From Clostridium sp. (lineage in GTDB: Bacteria; Bacillota_I; Bacilli_A; Acholeplasmatales; Anaeroplasmataceae), in assembly GCA_022010015.1 (NCBI GenBank), contig CP091735.1:1942078-2006077 (forward strand): 64,000 bases of DNA. The letters are read 5' to 3'. This document shows, one piece after another, positions 43,952 through 55,255 of this stretch (position 1 is its first letter; the number at the start of each line of letters is the position of its first letter). The position numbers and the translations under genes are program-made. The notes below the pieces were generated by a model. That model was not told where the DNA came from. It was given only the letters and a program-made list of their open reading frames with translations, and searched no databases.

Positions 43952-43984
43952 GGGAGTACCATTATGATACTCCCTTTAATTTAA
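43952..43984. terminator. Shared terminator between degV and fic
   Basis: GGGAGTA/TACTCCC stem with a 9-base loop. A T-tract lies on each strand, and both converging genes stop within 10 bases of it. Confidence 0.8.
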
Positions 43985-43992
43985 AAATAAGC

Positions 43993-44447
43993 TCAAATAG
44001 TTTGATTTATCATTTCAAGCATAAATTCAATAAAAAAATTCAAATTACCAATATTATTACATTCGTCTATTTCCTTATAATATTCATTTTGATATTTTTG
44101 AATTTGCAATTCAATTGATATATATTCAAAAAAATTTGATTCCACTTCATCAATAATACATTTTTACCACAAACGAGCTGTTTCTACCATTTCCTTCATT
44201 AAATGGATGAATAAAAACAAATTCATAATGAAATACGCAAGATTTAATTAATAATGGTGGAGCAATAAATATAACATTTTTCACCATTAAAAAAACACCT
44301 TCAGCATGCATGCGATATTTACCACTATCATCAATCATTAAATTTGTTATAATTTGATTTGTAATTTTAAGATCTTCTTCTTTGTATCCATTAAATTCCT
44401 TTATCATTTCATAGGCTTTATAATCATTTTTTTAATGGTTTATACAA
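43993..44447 (-). CDS. Short Fic-family protein
   Basis: The active-site motif HPFNEGNGR is complete, followed (after one repair near 44167) by TARLW and helices KWNQIFFEYISIELQIQKYQNEYYKEI and FIEFMLEMI, as in class Fic enzymes that add AMP or similar groups to target proteins. No ATG gives a full N-terminus; TTG 44447 after AGGAAG is the best start. The stretch between VIFIAPP and LIKSCVFHYEFVFIHPF lacks the ~30 residues normally found there. No inhibitory (S/T)XXXE(G/N) helix is visible. ~150 residues; possibly a degraded gene. Confidence 0.7.
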
Positions 44448-44525
44448 TTCAACAAACTTCCTCGTTTAATTATAACTTATTAAACCAATAAATACAGCAT
44501 CTTGCTTAATATGTTGCTTAAAGCG

Positions 44526-44551
44526 AAAAAAAAGATAACCAAACGGTTATC
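44526..44551 (-). terminator. Terminator of tRNA-Lys
   Basis: GATAACC/GGTTATC perfect stem, 4-base loop, eight T on the minus strand, 14 bases after the tRNA. Confidence 0.9.
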
Positions 44552-44564
44552 CTAAAATTCAAAC

Positions 44565-44640
44565 TGGTGGACCCTTGGAGACTCGAACTCCAGACCCACT
44601 GATTAAGAGTCAGTTGCTCTACCAACTGAGCTAAGGGTCC
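44565..44640 (-). tRNA. tRNA-Lys (anticodon CTT), CCA encoded
   Basis: 76 nt with acceptor GGACCC/GGGTCC, D-loop AGCTCAGTTGGTAGAGC, anticodon loop CTCTTAA reading AAG codons, T-arm GGAGTTCGAGTCTCC, and a genomic CCA. All stems pair. Single gene with its own terminator. Confidence 0.97.
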
Positions 44641-44760
44641 AACTTTTTGCTATCTTTCCGACGCTCAATTATTATAACATAGAACAAGGACAATAGCAAG
44701 AACTTTTTTTATTTTTTTCGACTTTTTTAAAAAATGTTAATTTTTGAAATGAATTTGGCT

Positions 44761-45484
44761 TTAGTCAATTAGCATTTTTTTGTCAATTTTTTTCTTCATT
44801 TTTTTCAGATTAATAAAGAAATTATTAATAGGTATATCAATTTTATTTAATTCTGATACAAATAACTTACAAACCATCAATGCACCTTCAAATACTAAAT
44901 GAGAATGATCATTCAAACCATTAGGATAGTTAGGATAAATATTGGCTCCAAAAAAATCATATGATATTTTTTTCACTAGCTTCCTCACCAATCTTATTAT
45001 AATGATTTAGTGTTAACTCATTTAAATCAACACATATATGTTTTTGGTTTTCTTACAAAAGCGAAGCATTGCCTCAGGATATTCACCATGAGAATTAATA
45101 CAAACACCATTAATAAATTTATGTCTAGTGATTGATGTTGCAAATAAAATATTTGCATTTCTTTTTTTCTACTTCTTTTGCAAAATAAGCTAAATTATCC
45201 ACATAGGTTGTATAGGGGTCAGTATGACGTGCCTCATCATCCTTTTCATCATTATGACCAAATTGACATATAACTAAGTCATCAGCGGTTAATAGATCTA
45301 ATATAAAGGAAAAACGTCCCTCATCTATAAAGCTTTTGGTGCTTCTACCATTTTCAGCATAATCTCTAACTATAACATCGCTTTCGACAAACATATTCAA
45401 TAATTGTCCCCATCCAAGCTGAGGATATCTTAAATAGTTATTAAAGCGCATCGTTGAATCACCAATCATATATATATGTCTCAT
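44761..45484 (-). CDS. SGNH/GDSL esterase, rhamnogalacturonan acetylesterase-like
   Basis: Start ATG 45484 with GGAGG. The catalytic blocks are IGDSTM (Ser), GRSTKSF (Gly block), QFGHND (Asn block) and NDHSHLV (Asp/His). The order and the CQFGHNDEKDD form match rhamnogalacturonan/xylan acetylesterases, which deacetylate plant polysaccharide. About 241 residues, no signal peptide, so it would act inside on imported oligosaccharides. Breaks near 45163, 45040 and 44970. The C-terminal tail is very Lys-rich (NLKKMKKKIDKK). Confidence 0.8.
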
Positions 45485-45508
45485 TTTTTCCTCCATAACA
45501 AAAATTAA

Positions 45509-45526
45509 GAGGGATTAAAATCCCTC
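45509..45526 (-). terminator. Terminator of rpsU
   Basis: GAGGGATT/AATCCCTC stem, then a T-rich tail on the minus strand, just after the reconstructed rpsU stop. Confidence 0.75.
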
Positions 45527-45539
45527 AAATTTAAAAAAA

Positions 45540-45714
45540 TTAATATTTCTTTTTACGAGCCTCTTGACGTTTTTTTGTTTACGAAACCATCGCTAGGTTT
45601 TAGATAATATTGACGTTTCTTCGCCTCTTGAAGGTTTCCAGATTTAGACACTTCGCGCTTAAAACGACGTAATGCATCTTCAAGATTATCTTCTTTAACT
45701 ATTGTCTTTGGCAT
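45540..45714 (-). CDS. rpsU: Ribosomal protein bS21
   Basis: Start ATG 45714 after GGAAGGAGG. MPKTIVKEDNLEDALRRFKREV, then SGNLQEAKKRQYYLKPS matches bS21, a small basic protein near the 16S 3' end. Removing one base near 45571-45577 gives RQEARKKKY and a stop at 45540, about 57 residues, the family length. Confidence 0.9.
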
Positions 45715-45818
45715 ACTAAGCCTCCTTCCAAGGACGAATTCCTATGTTATTATACAAAAAAATATGTCGTTTGTAAAGCATTATTTTTTTACATTTTTTC
45801 ATATTTTTTTCCGTTTTT

Positions 45819-47683
45819 TTAATCCAATTCAATTTTTCCTGTATATAATTGATAATAGATACCTTTTTTTGTTTAATAAATCTTCATGAGTACCTCGTTC
45901 AGTTATAACACCATGGTCTAAAACCATAATCGCATTTGCATTTTTAATTGTTGATAATCTATGAGCTATAACAAAAACTGTTCTTCCACACATAAGCATA
46001 TCCATACCTTTTTCAATTAAGCTTTCTGTTCTAGTATCAATTGATGATGTTGCTTCATCTAAAATTAATACTGGGCTATTCGCAATTGCTGCTCTGGCAA
46101 TTGAAAGAAGCTGACGTTGTCCTTGACTTAAATTACCGCCATCTGCTCGTACAATGGTATCATAACCATTTGGCAAACGTCTTATGAAGCTATCAGCATT
46201 TGCGAGCTTAGCAGCTTCAATTACTTCCTCATCAGTTGCCTCTAGTCTACCATATTTTTATATTATCCTTTATACTACCAGTAAACAAGGTTGTATCCTG
46301 CAAAACAATCCCTAAGGAATGTCTTAAATCATCCTTACAAATATCACGAATATCAATACCATCATAAGTAATGGTGCCAGAATTAATTTCATAAAATCTA
46401 TTAATCAAATTAGTAATTGTTGTTTTCCCTGCTCCAGTTGATCCTACAAATGCTATCTTATGTCCTGGCTTTGCATATAAACTTAAATCCTTTAGAACCG
46501 GTTTTCCTGGTATATATGAAAAATCAACATCATAAAATCTTACATCACCTTTTAAGGGAATAATTGCTCCATCAGGCTTTTGCCAAGCCCAATTATTTGT
46601 TTTTTTACACTTGTAATTTCACTGTTTTTCATCGATGTTAACTAATCTAACATTACCATTATCAATCTCTATATCTTCGTTCATCAGCTTAAAAAAATAC
46701 GTTCAGCGCCTGCCAATCCATTCAATAATAAATTTGATTGTTGAGTAAATTGATTAATTGGTAGCGCTGTTTGTCTTACTAAAACTAAATATGACGCAAT
46801 TCCTCCAGGCGTTAACGAAATGATATTAATATTGCCAAGTGCTATTATACCGCCAAGAATTGCAACAATGGCATAGTTTATATAAGAAATTGAAACAACC
46901 ATTGGCACCATTGAAAATGAATAGCGTAATGCTTCATAGCCAGCATTCTTAAGTTTAATATTTTTCTTCATGAAATTTATTTATATTTTTCATTTTTCAT
47001 GATTGAATACCTTTACAACCTTTTTGACCTGAAATTGATTCCTCAACAAATCCATTTACTCTACCCATAACCATTTGTTGCTCATTAAAGGCTTTTTTGC
47101 TTTGCTTTGAGGCATATATTATATAGCTGCCCATTATAATGTAAAATACAACACAAATAAGAGATAATAACCAATTAATAATAAAAAAATAACAATAAAT
47201 AATCCAACAATTTGAATGAAATTAGATATCATCATTGCAAAGGCATTATTCATAGCATCTCCCAAGGCATCGACATCATTAGTATAATTACTCATTATTT
47301 CACCATGAGTTTTAGAATCAAAAATAAGATAAAGGGAGCTTTTCCATATGGATAAACATATCATTTCGCATTTCAAAAATAATCTTTTGAGCCAAATAAA
47401 TCATTGTTTGAGTATAGCCAAGCGTAGATAACACTCCTACTCCATATATAGAAACCTCAATTAAAATAGCCTGCCACAAAAAATTATATTTTGTGCCTTC
47501 AGCATAATCATCAATAATGGGACCAAGCATATAAGTTTCCCAGTAAATTTGCAAGTCCAGATGTTGTAACTAATATAGTAACAATTAATAATAAAAAGCT
47601 TATGCTTACCCATATAGCTTAAAAAGCTGTTTAACTGTTTTTTTAGATTGTCTGGTCTTTTTTCTAACTCCAACTGCAGCCAT
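45819..47683 (-). CDS. ABC exporter half-transporter, catalytically competent subunit
   Basis: Six-helix membrane domain followed by a nucleotide-binding domain. Walker A GSTGAGKTT, signature LSQGQRQLLSIARA (Gln in place of the second Gly), Walker B with catalytic Glu (LILDEATSSID) and H-loop IAHRLST are all present. Start ATG 47683 overlaps the stop of the partner gene (TAATG). About 620 residues after repairs near 47605, 47540, 47348, 47180, 46990, 46690, 46620, 46255 and 45868. Type IV exporter of the BmrCD/LmrCD kind, exporting drugs or lipids. Confidence 0.85.
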
Positions 47684-49434
47684 TATCTCACTCCCTTCAT
47701 TTGAGCATCATATAATTCCTTATAAATATTACATCTTTGTAACAATTCATCGCTTGTACCAACATCGATAATTTTGCCATTATCCATAATAATTATTCTA
47801 TCAGCATCAATAACAGATGTAATTCTTTTGAGCTATAATAATATTTGTAACACCCTTAATTGCTCGAATTTGTCGCATTATTTTTTTCTTTCAGTTTCCA
47901 TATCACAGGCTGATGTTGAATCATCAAATATTATTATTTTAGGATTTTTTTAATAGTGCTCTAGCAATACAAAGTCTTTGCTTTTGACCACCAGAAACAT
48001 TAACACCGCCTTGACCTAAATCATAATCTAATCCACCAATTCTATCTAAAAAAATTCATCCACACAAGCAATCTTACATACCTTTAATAATTCCTCGTCA
48101 CTTGCATTTTTTTATTTCCCCATAATAGATTATCTCTAATACTTCCACTAAATAATACATTATTTTTGTAATACTATTGCAACATTATCACGAAGAACAG
48201 TTAAATCATAATTTTTTTAACATTAATACCATCAACCATTACGCTACCACTATTAACATCATATAATCTACAAATTAATGACACAAGAGTTGATTTCGAA
48301 GCTCCTGTACCTCCAAGTATACCGATACTTTCTCCAGCATTAATATGAATATCAATATCATCAAGAACATTTTTCTCCAGTTCCTATTCTATATTTAAAG
48401 AATACATGATTAAAGTCAATTTTCCCACTTCCAATAGCCATTACTGGATCATCAATATTTTTAATTGTAGGCTCTTCATTAAAAATTTCATTCAATCTTT
48501 TACTAGATGCAAAGCTTCTATTAATTAATAAAAATGCATTAGATATCATCATTAACGAATTTACTACTTGCATAATATACGACATCATTGCTGATAAGCT
48601 TCCAACCTCTAAACTATTATTATGAACTAATTTTTGTTCCAAAAATACAAAATTAAAAACTGTTACACTATACATTACAAGCTGAAATGAAGGCTGATTT
48701 AATTGAGCAATTCTAAATGTCGATTTACTTGTATGCATTACTGCATCATTAGCTGTTGTAAATTTTTTCTCCTCATATTCCTCCCTAACGTATGCTTTAA
48801 CAGTTCTTATAGCTGAAACATTTTCACGAACTACACCATTAAGTGAATCAATATTTGTCTGTAGTACATTGTATTTTTGGTGCTGTCTTTCTTATAATCA
48901 AAAAAACAAAATTAAAGCCAAAATAGGAATAAAAACAATAAATACCAATGCTACCTTTGGTGCTAAAATAAATGACAATACAACTCCCATAATAAGCATT
49001 AATGGTGCTCTACATAAAGGACGCATTCCACCAGCAATAGTATTTTGCATAACATTGACATCATTTATAACTCTTGTAATTAAAGAGGTTGTTTGAAAAT
49101 GGTCCAAATTAGAAAAAAAGAATAGCTTTGAATTTTTTTAAAAGTTTCCTCACGAAGAGTAAATGAAAAAAATTAGTCACCATTTTAGCATTAGCTTTAG
49201 AATATAAATGACCAAGAACTAATGATAAAATAGCACATATAATTATCTCACCACCGGAAATATAAATTTGTCTCATATCATGCAATTTAATTCCCTTATC
49301 AATTATATCTTTCATAAAAAAAGGAATTAAAAGTTCAAAAAAAGTTTCAAAAAAACAATTAATAAAAAGAGTAATTATAAAATATTTTTTTAAACTTAAA
49401 TAAATACTTAAGAATTTGTTTTAAATCTTTCATT
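47683..49434 (-). CDS. ABC exporter half-transporter, degenerate-site subunit
   Basis: Start ATG 49434 with GAGAGGTGAT. Membrane domain (TRVINDVNVMQNTIAGGMRP), then an NBD with unusual Walker A GGTGASKST, signature NVSGGQKQRLCIARAL, Walker B IIIFDDSTSACD (Asp for the catalytic Glu) and Gln in place of the switch His (IIIAQKI). These changes define the non-hydrolysing site of heterodimeric exporters. Directly upstream of and coupled to the competent half. About 583 residues; many breaks at A/T runs. Confidence 0.85.
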
Positions 49435-49450
49435 ATATCACCTCTCAAAG

Positions 49451-49480
49451 CAAATAAAATCTCTATTTATGTAGAGATTT
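49451..49480 (-). terminator. Terminator of mtaB
   Basis: AATCTCTA/TAGAGATT stem with a 6-base loop between mtaB and the exporter genes. Confidence 0.75.
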
Positions 49481-49511
49481 TTTTATTACTTGTTTATTAT
49501 ACATCATTTTT

Positions 49512-50829
49512 TTAATTATCATCAAGACAAAATGTGGCCAAAAAAATACCCTCATTAGATATTTCATCAATATGAACTAATTTACATTGCTTCAAATTCT
49601 TTTTCATCATAAGGAACAATAACCCTTAAATAATTTGATGAATGACCAACCATATATTTATCTAAATATTTTTTTCCTCAAAAAAATTACCTCAACATCC
49701 TTATTCAAAAACTTATTCTCATAATTTAAGGTTAACTCATTAGATAAAGCAATTAAATCAAGAGTTCGCTCTTTCTTTATGCTATCCTTAACCTGAGGCA
49801 TATCATAAGCCTTTTGTTCCGCTTCTTTTTTTGAATAAGGAAATACATGAAGACCTGAAAAAAATTAACCTTTTTAATAAATTCCTTAGTTTCATTAAAA
49901 TCTTCATCTGTCTCATAAGGAAAGCCAACAATAACATCGGTTGTAATTGCTATATCTGGTCTAACCTCACGAATCTTTGTTATTTTTATCATAGAAAAAA
50001 ATTTTTGTATCATATCGACGATTCATTAATTTTTAAAAATTTTATCATTACCAGTTTGTAATGGCAAATGTAAATGATTAGCCATTATCTTATTATTTTT
50101 TTCATTATTTCTAATAGTTTGTCATCAATTTCATTAATTTCTATTGATGATAAACGAAGCCTCTTTAGTTTAGGAACATCTTTAAGAATTTTTTCAATTA
50201 AATCGGATAATCTTTCTTCACCATCAAAATATTTTCCAGTATGAATTCCTGCAAGAACAACCTCTTCATACCCCCATATTAGTAATTCTTTGTAATTCAG
50301 CAATAACATCAAAGCTTTTTTTACATCTTATTGGTCCTCTAGCGTAAGGTATTATACAATATGAACAAAAATTATTGCAACCATCCTCAATTTTAACAAA
50401 GGCTCTTGTATGGTCAAAGGTTGTAACCTCTAATGGCTCATATTCCTTCATATTCATAACATCAATTACATGACTAACTTTATTCTTACGATTTTCTAAA
50501 ACCTGTTTAACAAGATTCAAAGCCTCCATCTTATTACCATTACCAATAAAAACATCGACACCAGGAATTTCTCTTGCTTCCTTTGATGTTTGAATATAGC
50601 AGCCCATCGCTACTACAACAGCATCCTTATTATATTTCCTTGCTTTATGAATCATTTTTCTACTTTTAGCATCAGCCATATTAGTAACTGAGCAGGTATT
50701 GATTATAAAAACATCACTTTCAGGTGATGGCTCACATACTGTAAAGCCATCTGCCTCAAATAAATTCATTAAGGCATTCGATTCATAAATATTCACCTTA
50801 CAACCTAAGGTAATAAAGCTAACCTTCAT
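49512..50829 (-). CDS. mtaB: tRNA t6A37 methylthiotransferase MtaB
   Basis: Radical SAM methylthiotransferase that makes ms2t6A in tRNA. Start ATG 50829 (MKVSFITLGCKVNIYESNAL). The N-terminal UPF0004 domain has three cluster cysteines (GCK, INTCSVT, MGCY), and the radical SAM motif CNNFCSYC follows in DGCNNFCSYCIIPYARG. Then come LSSIEINEIDD and AITTDVIVGFPYETDEDF, and a short TRAM-like end. About 437 residues after repair. The N-terminal 170 residues are unbroken. Confidence 0.92.
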
Positions 50830-50840
50830 TTTCCACCTCT

Positions 50841-50868
50841 AAAAAATAGTGGCATACATTATGCCACC
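50841..50868 (-). terminator. Terminator between the hypothetical membrane gene and mtaB
   Basis: GTGGCATA/TATGCCAC with a 3-base loop and six T on the minus strand. Confidence 0.8.
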
Positions 50869-50875
50869 ATGATAA

Positions 50876-51470
50876 TTATAAGCCATTCTTATACTTACGA
50901 TAAGCAATAGTTGTTAACACTAAAGCTCCAATCTCAATACCAACTAAGCAATATGATGAAAGCATATAGTCAAACAATGCATAATATATTGCTAAACCCA
51001 CACTATAATTGGCACTTAAGCTTACCGCTTGATCAACAAAATAAATACACATTGCGATTAATGAAATGATTAAGAACACAATTTGAGTTTTATATAAAAA
51101 GCCGATTATACCTGTTTTATTTACTTGATTTGCAGCTAAAAGCTCATTATATTCTTCATCAGTCACATTATCAATTGCAACTATTTGATATGCATATGGC
51201 TTAACTTCCTTATAATTTTCATTATCACCTTTATTATCTTCAACTAAAGGATTAATAAAGAATAAATCACCATTTCTTTGATCCTCATATAAATGAAAAA
51301 CACCCTTATATAACTTGCCAATAGTAATCTCCTCAAGATTTGAAAAATCAACACTATCTGGACTAGCTTCATCTTCAATACTAAATAAACCAAGCTTAAC
51401 CATAGTAACAGCCTTTTCCATTAATTTTCTATGTTCTGCTTCCAAAAGCATCTTTTTCATATTCCTTCAT
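50876..51470 (-). CDS. Hypothetical protein with two C-terminal membrane segments
   Basis: ATG 51470 follows GGAGG at 5 bases; reading from it needs one base repair in the first six codons (A-run near 51450) to join MKEYE to MLLEAEHRKLMEKAV. The soluble part (FSNLEEITIGKLYKGVFHLYEDQ ... DNVTDEEYNELLAANQ) is acidic. Two hydrophobic segments follow (TQIVFLIISLIAMCIYFVD and IYYALFDYMLSSYCLVGIEIGALVLTTI). About 196 residues. No family recognised. It lies between dnaJ and mtaB with its own terminator. Confidence 0.65.
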
Positions 51471-51545
51471 AGTAGCCTCCAAAAAAACATTATATCTAAT
51501 TATATCATTATAAAATGTTTGCTTCAATATTTTTTTAACTAAAAA

Positions 51546-51574
51546 AAGAAGAATACATTGAAGTATTCCTCTTT
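51546..51574 (-). terminator. Terminator of the heat-shock operon
   Basis: GAGGAATAC/GTATTCTTC stem with a short loop and seven T on the minus strand, directly after dnaJ. Confidence 0.8.
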
Positions 51575-51580
51575 ATAGCA

Positions 51581-52704
51581 TTATTTACCAAAAAAATGAC
51601 TTAAATTTATCCCAAGGTGATTTTTTTATTGTTTTTTTCTCTATTTTTTTCCTAATTGCTCTAATAATGATTTTTTTCATCATCAGTTAAATTAGTTGGA
51701 GTTTCCACATGAACAATAACATATTGATCGCCCTTGCTTCCACCCTTTGGATTTTTTACACCCTTACCCTTTAATCTAAATTTAGTTTCAGATTGAGTAC
51801 CAGCTGGAATCTTAAGCATAACATTTCCTTCAACAGTAGGAACCTCAATACTATCACCTAAAGCAGCTTGCGTAAAGCTTAATGGAACCTTTAAAATAAT
51901 ATCTGAGCCTTCGCGAACAAAGTTTTTATGTGGTAATACATGGAATGTAATGAATAAATCGCCATTTGGGCCACCATCCATACCTGCTCCACCATAGCCT
52001 TCCATTCTAAGGGTCATACCCTCATCCATACCTGCTGGAATCTTAAGCTCAACATCCTTAGTTTTTCTAACTCTTCCGCTTCCACCACATTTCTCGCATT
52101 TTTTAGTGACTATCTTACCTGTACCATGGCATTTAGGACAAGTTGTTCTTGATTGACTCATACCAAAAATAGTTTGCTGACGAATCAAAACAACTCCGCT
52201 TCCGCCACATTTATCACATGTTTGAATATCGCTTTTAGAATATGCACCAGTTCCGCCACAAGCAGTACATTCCTCATCGACAGTAACACGTATTGTTTTT
52301 TTACAGCCAAATACAGCGTCCTCAAAGGAAATAGTCATTTCCTTTTGGATATCCTCACCTCTTGAAGGGCCTCCTCTTCTAGATGAACCACCACCAAAAA
52401 AGGAATTAATGATATCCTCAAAGCCACCAAAGCCACCAGAACTAAAACCGCTAAATCCAGATGCACCACCAAAGCCAGCAGTTGGATCATCAAAGCCATA
52501 TTGATCATATTTAGCCTTTTTATCTGGATCGCCAAGAACATCATATGCCTCATTTATTTCCTTAAATTTTTCTTCAGCACCTGGCTCCTTATTAATATCT
52601 GGGTGATATTTTTTTGCAAGAGAACGATATGCTTTTTTTAATATCATCGCCTGAGGCATTTTTTTATCGAGGCCAAGAACCTCATAATAATCTCTTTTCG
52701 CCAT
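51581..52704 (-). CDS. dnaJ: Chaperone DnaJ
   Basis: Hsp40 co-chaperone of DnaK. J-domain with HPD (KKYHPDIN), a Gly/Phe region, four CXXCXGXG zinc repeats (CTACGGTG, CDKCGGSG, CPKCHGTG, CEKCGGSG) and the client-binding C-terminus. Residues 15-24 read KMPQAMIL as written; two A7 runs that flank it (52659-52665 and 52633-52639) hide the expected NASGDDIKKAYR in another frame. The end also needs repair: as written it stops after DDEKNHY, but correcting two A-runs gives KSLLEQLGKK...SPWDKFKSFFGK and TAA 51581. GGAG precedes ATG 52704. Confidence 0.95.
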
Positions 52705-52726
52705 AATCTCTACTCCATTTCCTATT

Positions 52727-52790
52727 TAGGTGAAATAACACCTAGATTATTATTCTAATTTAACAATTAAAGGTGGCTTACGCCGCCTTT
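52727..52790 (-). other. Two stem-loops between dnaK and dnaJ
   Basis: TAGGTG/CACCTA (52727-52744) and AAAGGTGGC/GCCGCCTTT (52769-52790). Neither has a strong T-tract, so they may be partial terminators or processing sites that set the dnaK:dnaJ ratio. Confidence 0.5.
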
Positions 52791-52800
52791 ACTGTCATAA

Positions 52801-54624
52801 TTATTGAACATCTGAGAAATCAGCATCAACAGTTCCATCATTATTTGTAGAACCATTGTTATTGTTATTGTTATTACCACCATGCTCTTCTTGAGCTTGT
52901 TGATATGCTCTAACAGCAATATCCTGTGCCTTCTTCTCTAAAGCTTCCTTCTTAACCTTAATTTCAGCTAAATCATTCTTATCTAAAGCGGCTTGTAATT
53001 CATCACAAAGCTTATTAGCTTCATTCTTTTCATCATCAGTTACATTCTTTAATTCACCAAGTGACTTCTTTGTTTGGAAAATAAGGTTGTTTGCTTCATT
53101 AACTAAATCAGCCTCTTCCTTACGTTTCTTATCAGCATCAGCATTTTCCTCAGCTTCATGAACCATACGATTAATTTCTTCCTCAGATAAGCCTGAACCA
53201 TTTTGGATTGTAATCTTTTGTTCCTTACCAGTACCTAGGTTCTTTGCAGAAACATTAACGATACCATTAACATCGATATCAAACTTAACTTCAATTTGTG
53301 GAACACCACGTGGTGCAGCTGGAATATCTCCTAATTGGAATCTACCTAATGTCTTGTTATCAGCAGCCATTGGACGTTCACCTTGTAAAACATGGATATC
53401 TACAGCAGGTTGATTATCAGCAGCTGTTGAGAATACTTGTGATTTAGAGCAAGGAATTGTTGTATTTCTTTCAATTAGCTTTGTAAACACACCACCAAGT
53501 GTTTCAATACCAAGAGAAAGAGGTGTAACATCAAGTAATAACACATCCTTAACATCACCAGTTAAAACTCCACCTTGAATTGCAGCACCCATAGCTACAA
53601 CCTCATCTGGGTTAACACTCTTATTAGGCTCCTTACCTAATTCTTTACGAACTAATTCTTGAACAGCAGGGATACGAGTTGAACCACCTACTAATAATAC
53701 TTGGTCAAGATCCTTAGCAGTTAATTTAGCATCCTTTAAAGCTCTACGAACTGGTCCTAAGCAACGATCAACTAAAGATGCTGTTAACTCATTGAACTTA
53801 GTACGAGTTAATGTTCTATTTAAATGAAGTGGACCACTAGCACCCATTGAAATAAATGGCAAACTAATTTCAGCAGATGTAATACCACTTAAATCCTTCT
53901 TAGCCTTTTCAGCGGCATCCTTTAAACGTTGTAATGCCATTTTATCATTTGATAAATCTACACCAGTTTCATTCTTGAATTCAGAAACTAACCAATCCAT
54001 AATAGCCTTATCAAAGTCATCACCACCAAGAACATTATCACCAGCAGTAGCTAAAACCTCGAATGTACCATCAGCCAAGCTTAAGATAGAAACATCAAAT
54101 GTACCACCACCTAAGTCGAATACTAGAACCTTTTGTTCCTTATCAGTCTTATCAATACCATAAGCTAATGCAGCAGCTGTTGGCTCATTAATAATACGCA
54201 TTACATCAAGACCAGCAATTTTACCTGCATCCTTAGTAGCTTGACGTTGAGCATCGTTAAAATATGCTGGAACAGTGATAACAGCCTTATCAACCTTCTC
54301 ACCTAAATATGCTTCAGCAGTATGCTTTAAGTTTTGAAGAATCATTGCTGAAATCTCTTGTGGAGTATATTTCTTACCATTAATATCTACACGATAAGAG
54401 CTATCTCCCATATGTCTTTTAATTGAACTTACTGTATTAGGATTAGTAATAGCTTGACGCTTTGCAACCTCACCTACTAAAATTTCATCACCCTTAAAAG
54501 CAACTACAGATGGAGTAGTTCTTGCTCCCTCAGGATTTGCTATAACCTTTGGAGCTCCACCCTCCATAATACTTACACATGAATTTGTTGTACCTAAATC
54601 AATACCAATAACTTTATTACTCAT
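52801..54624 (-). CDS. dnaK: Chaperone DnaK (Hsp70)
   Basis: Complete and unbroken, 607 residues. Start ATG 54624 (MSNKVIGIDLGTTNS) was preferred over one 36 bases up because AAGGAG lies 10 bases before it. ATPase motifs VFDLGGGTFDVS and VLLVGGSTRIPAV, interdomain linker DVLLLDVTPLSLG, and an Asn-rich tail ending in DADFSDVQ. The gene contains no A/T run of six or more that I can see, unlike its neighbours, which explains its intact frame. Overlaps the grpE end by 8 bases. Confidence 0.98.
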   Translation of the reverse strand: MSNKVIGIDLGTTNSCVSIMEGGAPKVIANPEGARTTPSVVAFKGDEILVGEVAKRQAITNPNTVSSIKRHMGDSSYRVDINGKKYTPQEISAMILQNLKHTAEAYLGEKVDKAVITVPAYFNDAQRQATKDAGKIAGLDVMRIINEPTAAALAYGIDKTDKEQKVLVFDLGGGTFDVSILSLADGTFEVLATAGDNVLGGDDFDKAIMDWLVSEFKNETGVDLSNDKMALQRLKDAAEKAKKDLSGITSAEISLPFISMGASGPLHLNRTLTRTKFNELTASLVDRCLGPVRRALKDAKLTAKDLDQVLLVGGSTRIPAVQELVRKELGKEPNKSVNPDEVVAMGAAIQGGVLTGDVKDVLLLDVTPLSLGIETLGGVFTKLIERNTTIPCSKSQVFSTAADNQPAVDIHVLQGERPMAADNKTLGRFQLGDIPAAPRGVPQIEVKFDIDVNGIVNVSAKNLGTGKEQKITIQNGSGLSEEEINRMVHEAEENADADKKRKEEADLVNEANNLIFQTKKSLGELKNVTDDEKNEANKLCDELQAALDKNDLAEIKVKKEALEKKAQDIAVRAYQQAQEEHGGNNNNNNNGSTNNDGTVDADFSDVQ

Positions 54625-55246
54625 TATTATCTTCTCCTTTGTTTTCACATTCATTTTCATTTTTGGCTTCTACAGCCTTGCTTACCTTAACCATTGCTGG
54701 TCTTAGTACTCTATCTTTATACATATATCCAGCTTGCATTACCTCAACAACCATATTTGGTTCAACATCTGCAGTTTCAACCACAGCCATCGCTTGCATA
54801 CTTGCTGGATCAAACTCCTTATCTTGTGCTTTAATTTCCTTTAATCCTTCAGCTTCCAAAATACCTACTAATTGATTAGCAATCATTTGAAATCCAATCA
54901 AATAATTTTCAATTTCTTTACTTGGTGCTGGAGCATTAACGATTTTAACAAGCATATCAACAGGATTAATAAGCTCACCTACAACCTTTTTGTGATGCAT
55001 ATTTACGATCTCTTGCATGTTCTTCTTGTAATCTCTTACGAGTATTTTTGAATTTCTGCTAAAGCTCTTAAATATTCATCCTTACTTTTTAGCAAGCTCT
55101 GCCTCTAATGAAGCAATTTGCTCTTTATATTTATTTTTTTCCTTTTTAGGGGCTTCATCTTTTTTTATTTCTTCTTTTTGATTGTATCTTCCTTTTGAGA
55201 TTCAACCTTTTTCATCAATTTTAGTTTCCTCAGAACTCACAATCAT
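54617..55246 (-). CDS. grpE: Nucleotide exchange factor GrpE
   Basis: Start ATG 55246 (MIVSSEETKIDEK), AGGAG upstream. An acidic/Lys coiled-coil start, then the conserved head: LIGFQMIANQLVGILEAEGLKEI, FDPASMQAM and EVMQAGYMYKDRVLRPAMVKVSK. Releases ADP from DnaK. Breaks near 55203, 55185, 55087 and 55042. About 208 residues. Confidence 0.93.
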
Positions 55247-55255
55247 AGCTCCTCT

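Noticed and set aside
52153..52365. Cysteine/serine-rich plus-strand frame opposite dnaJ
   Set aside because: Antisense of the DnaJ zinc-finger region.
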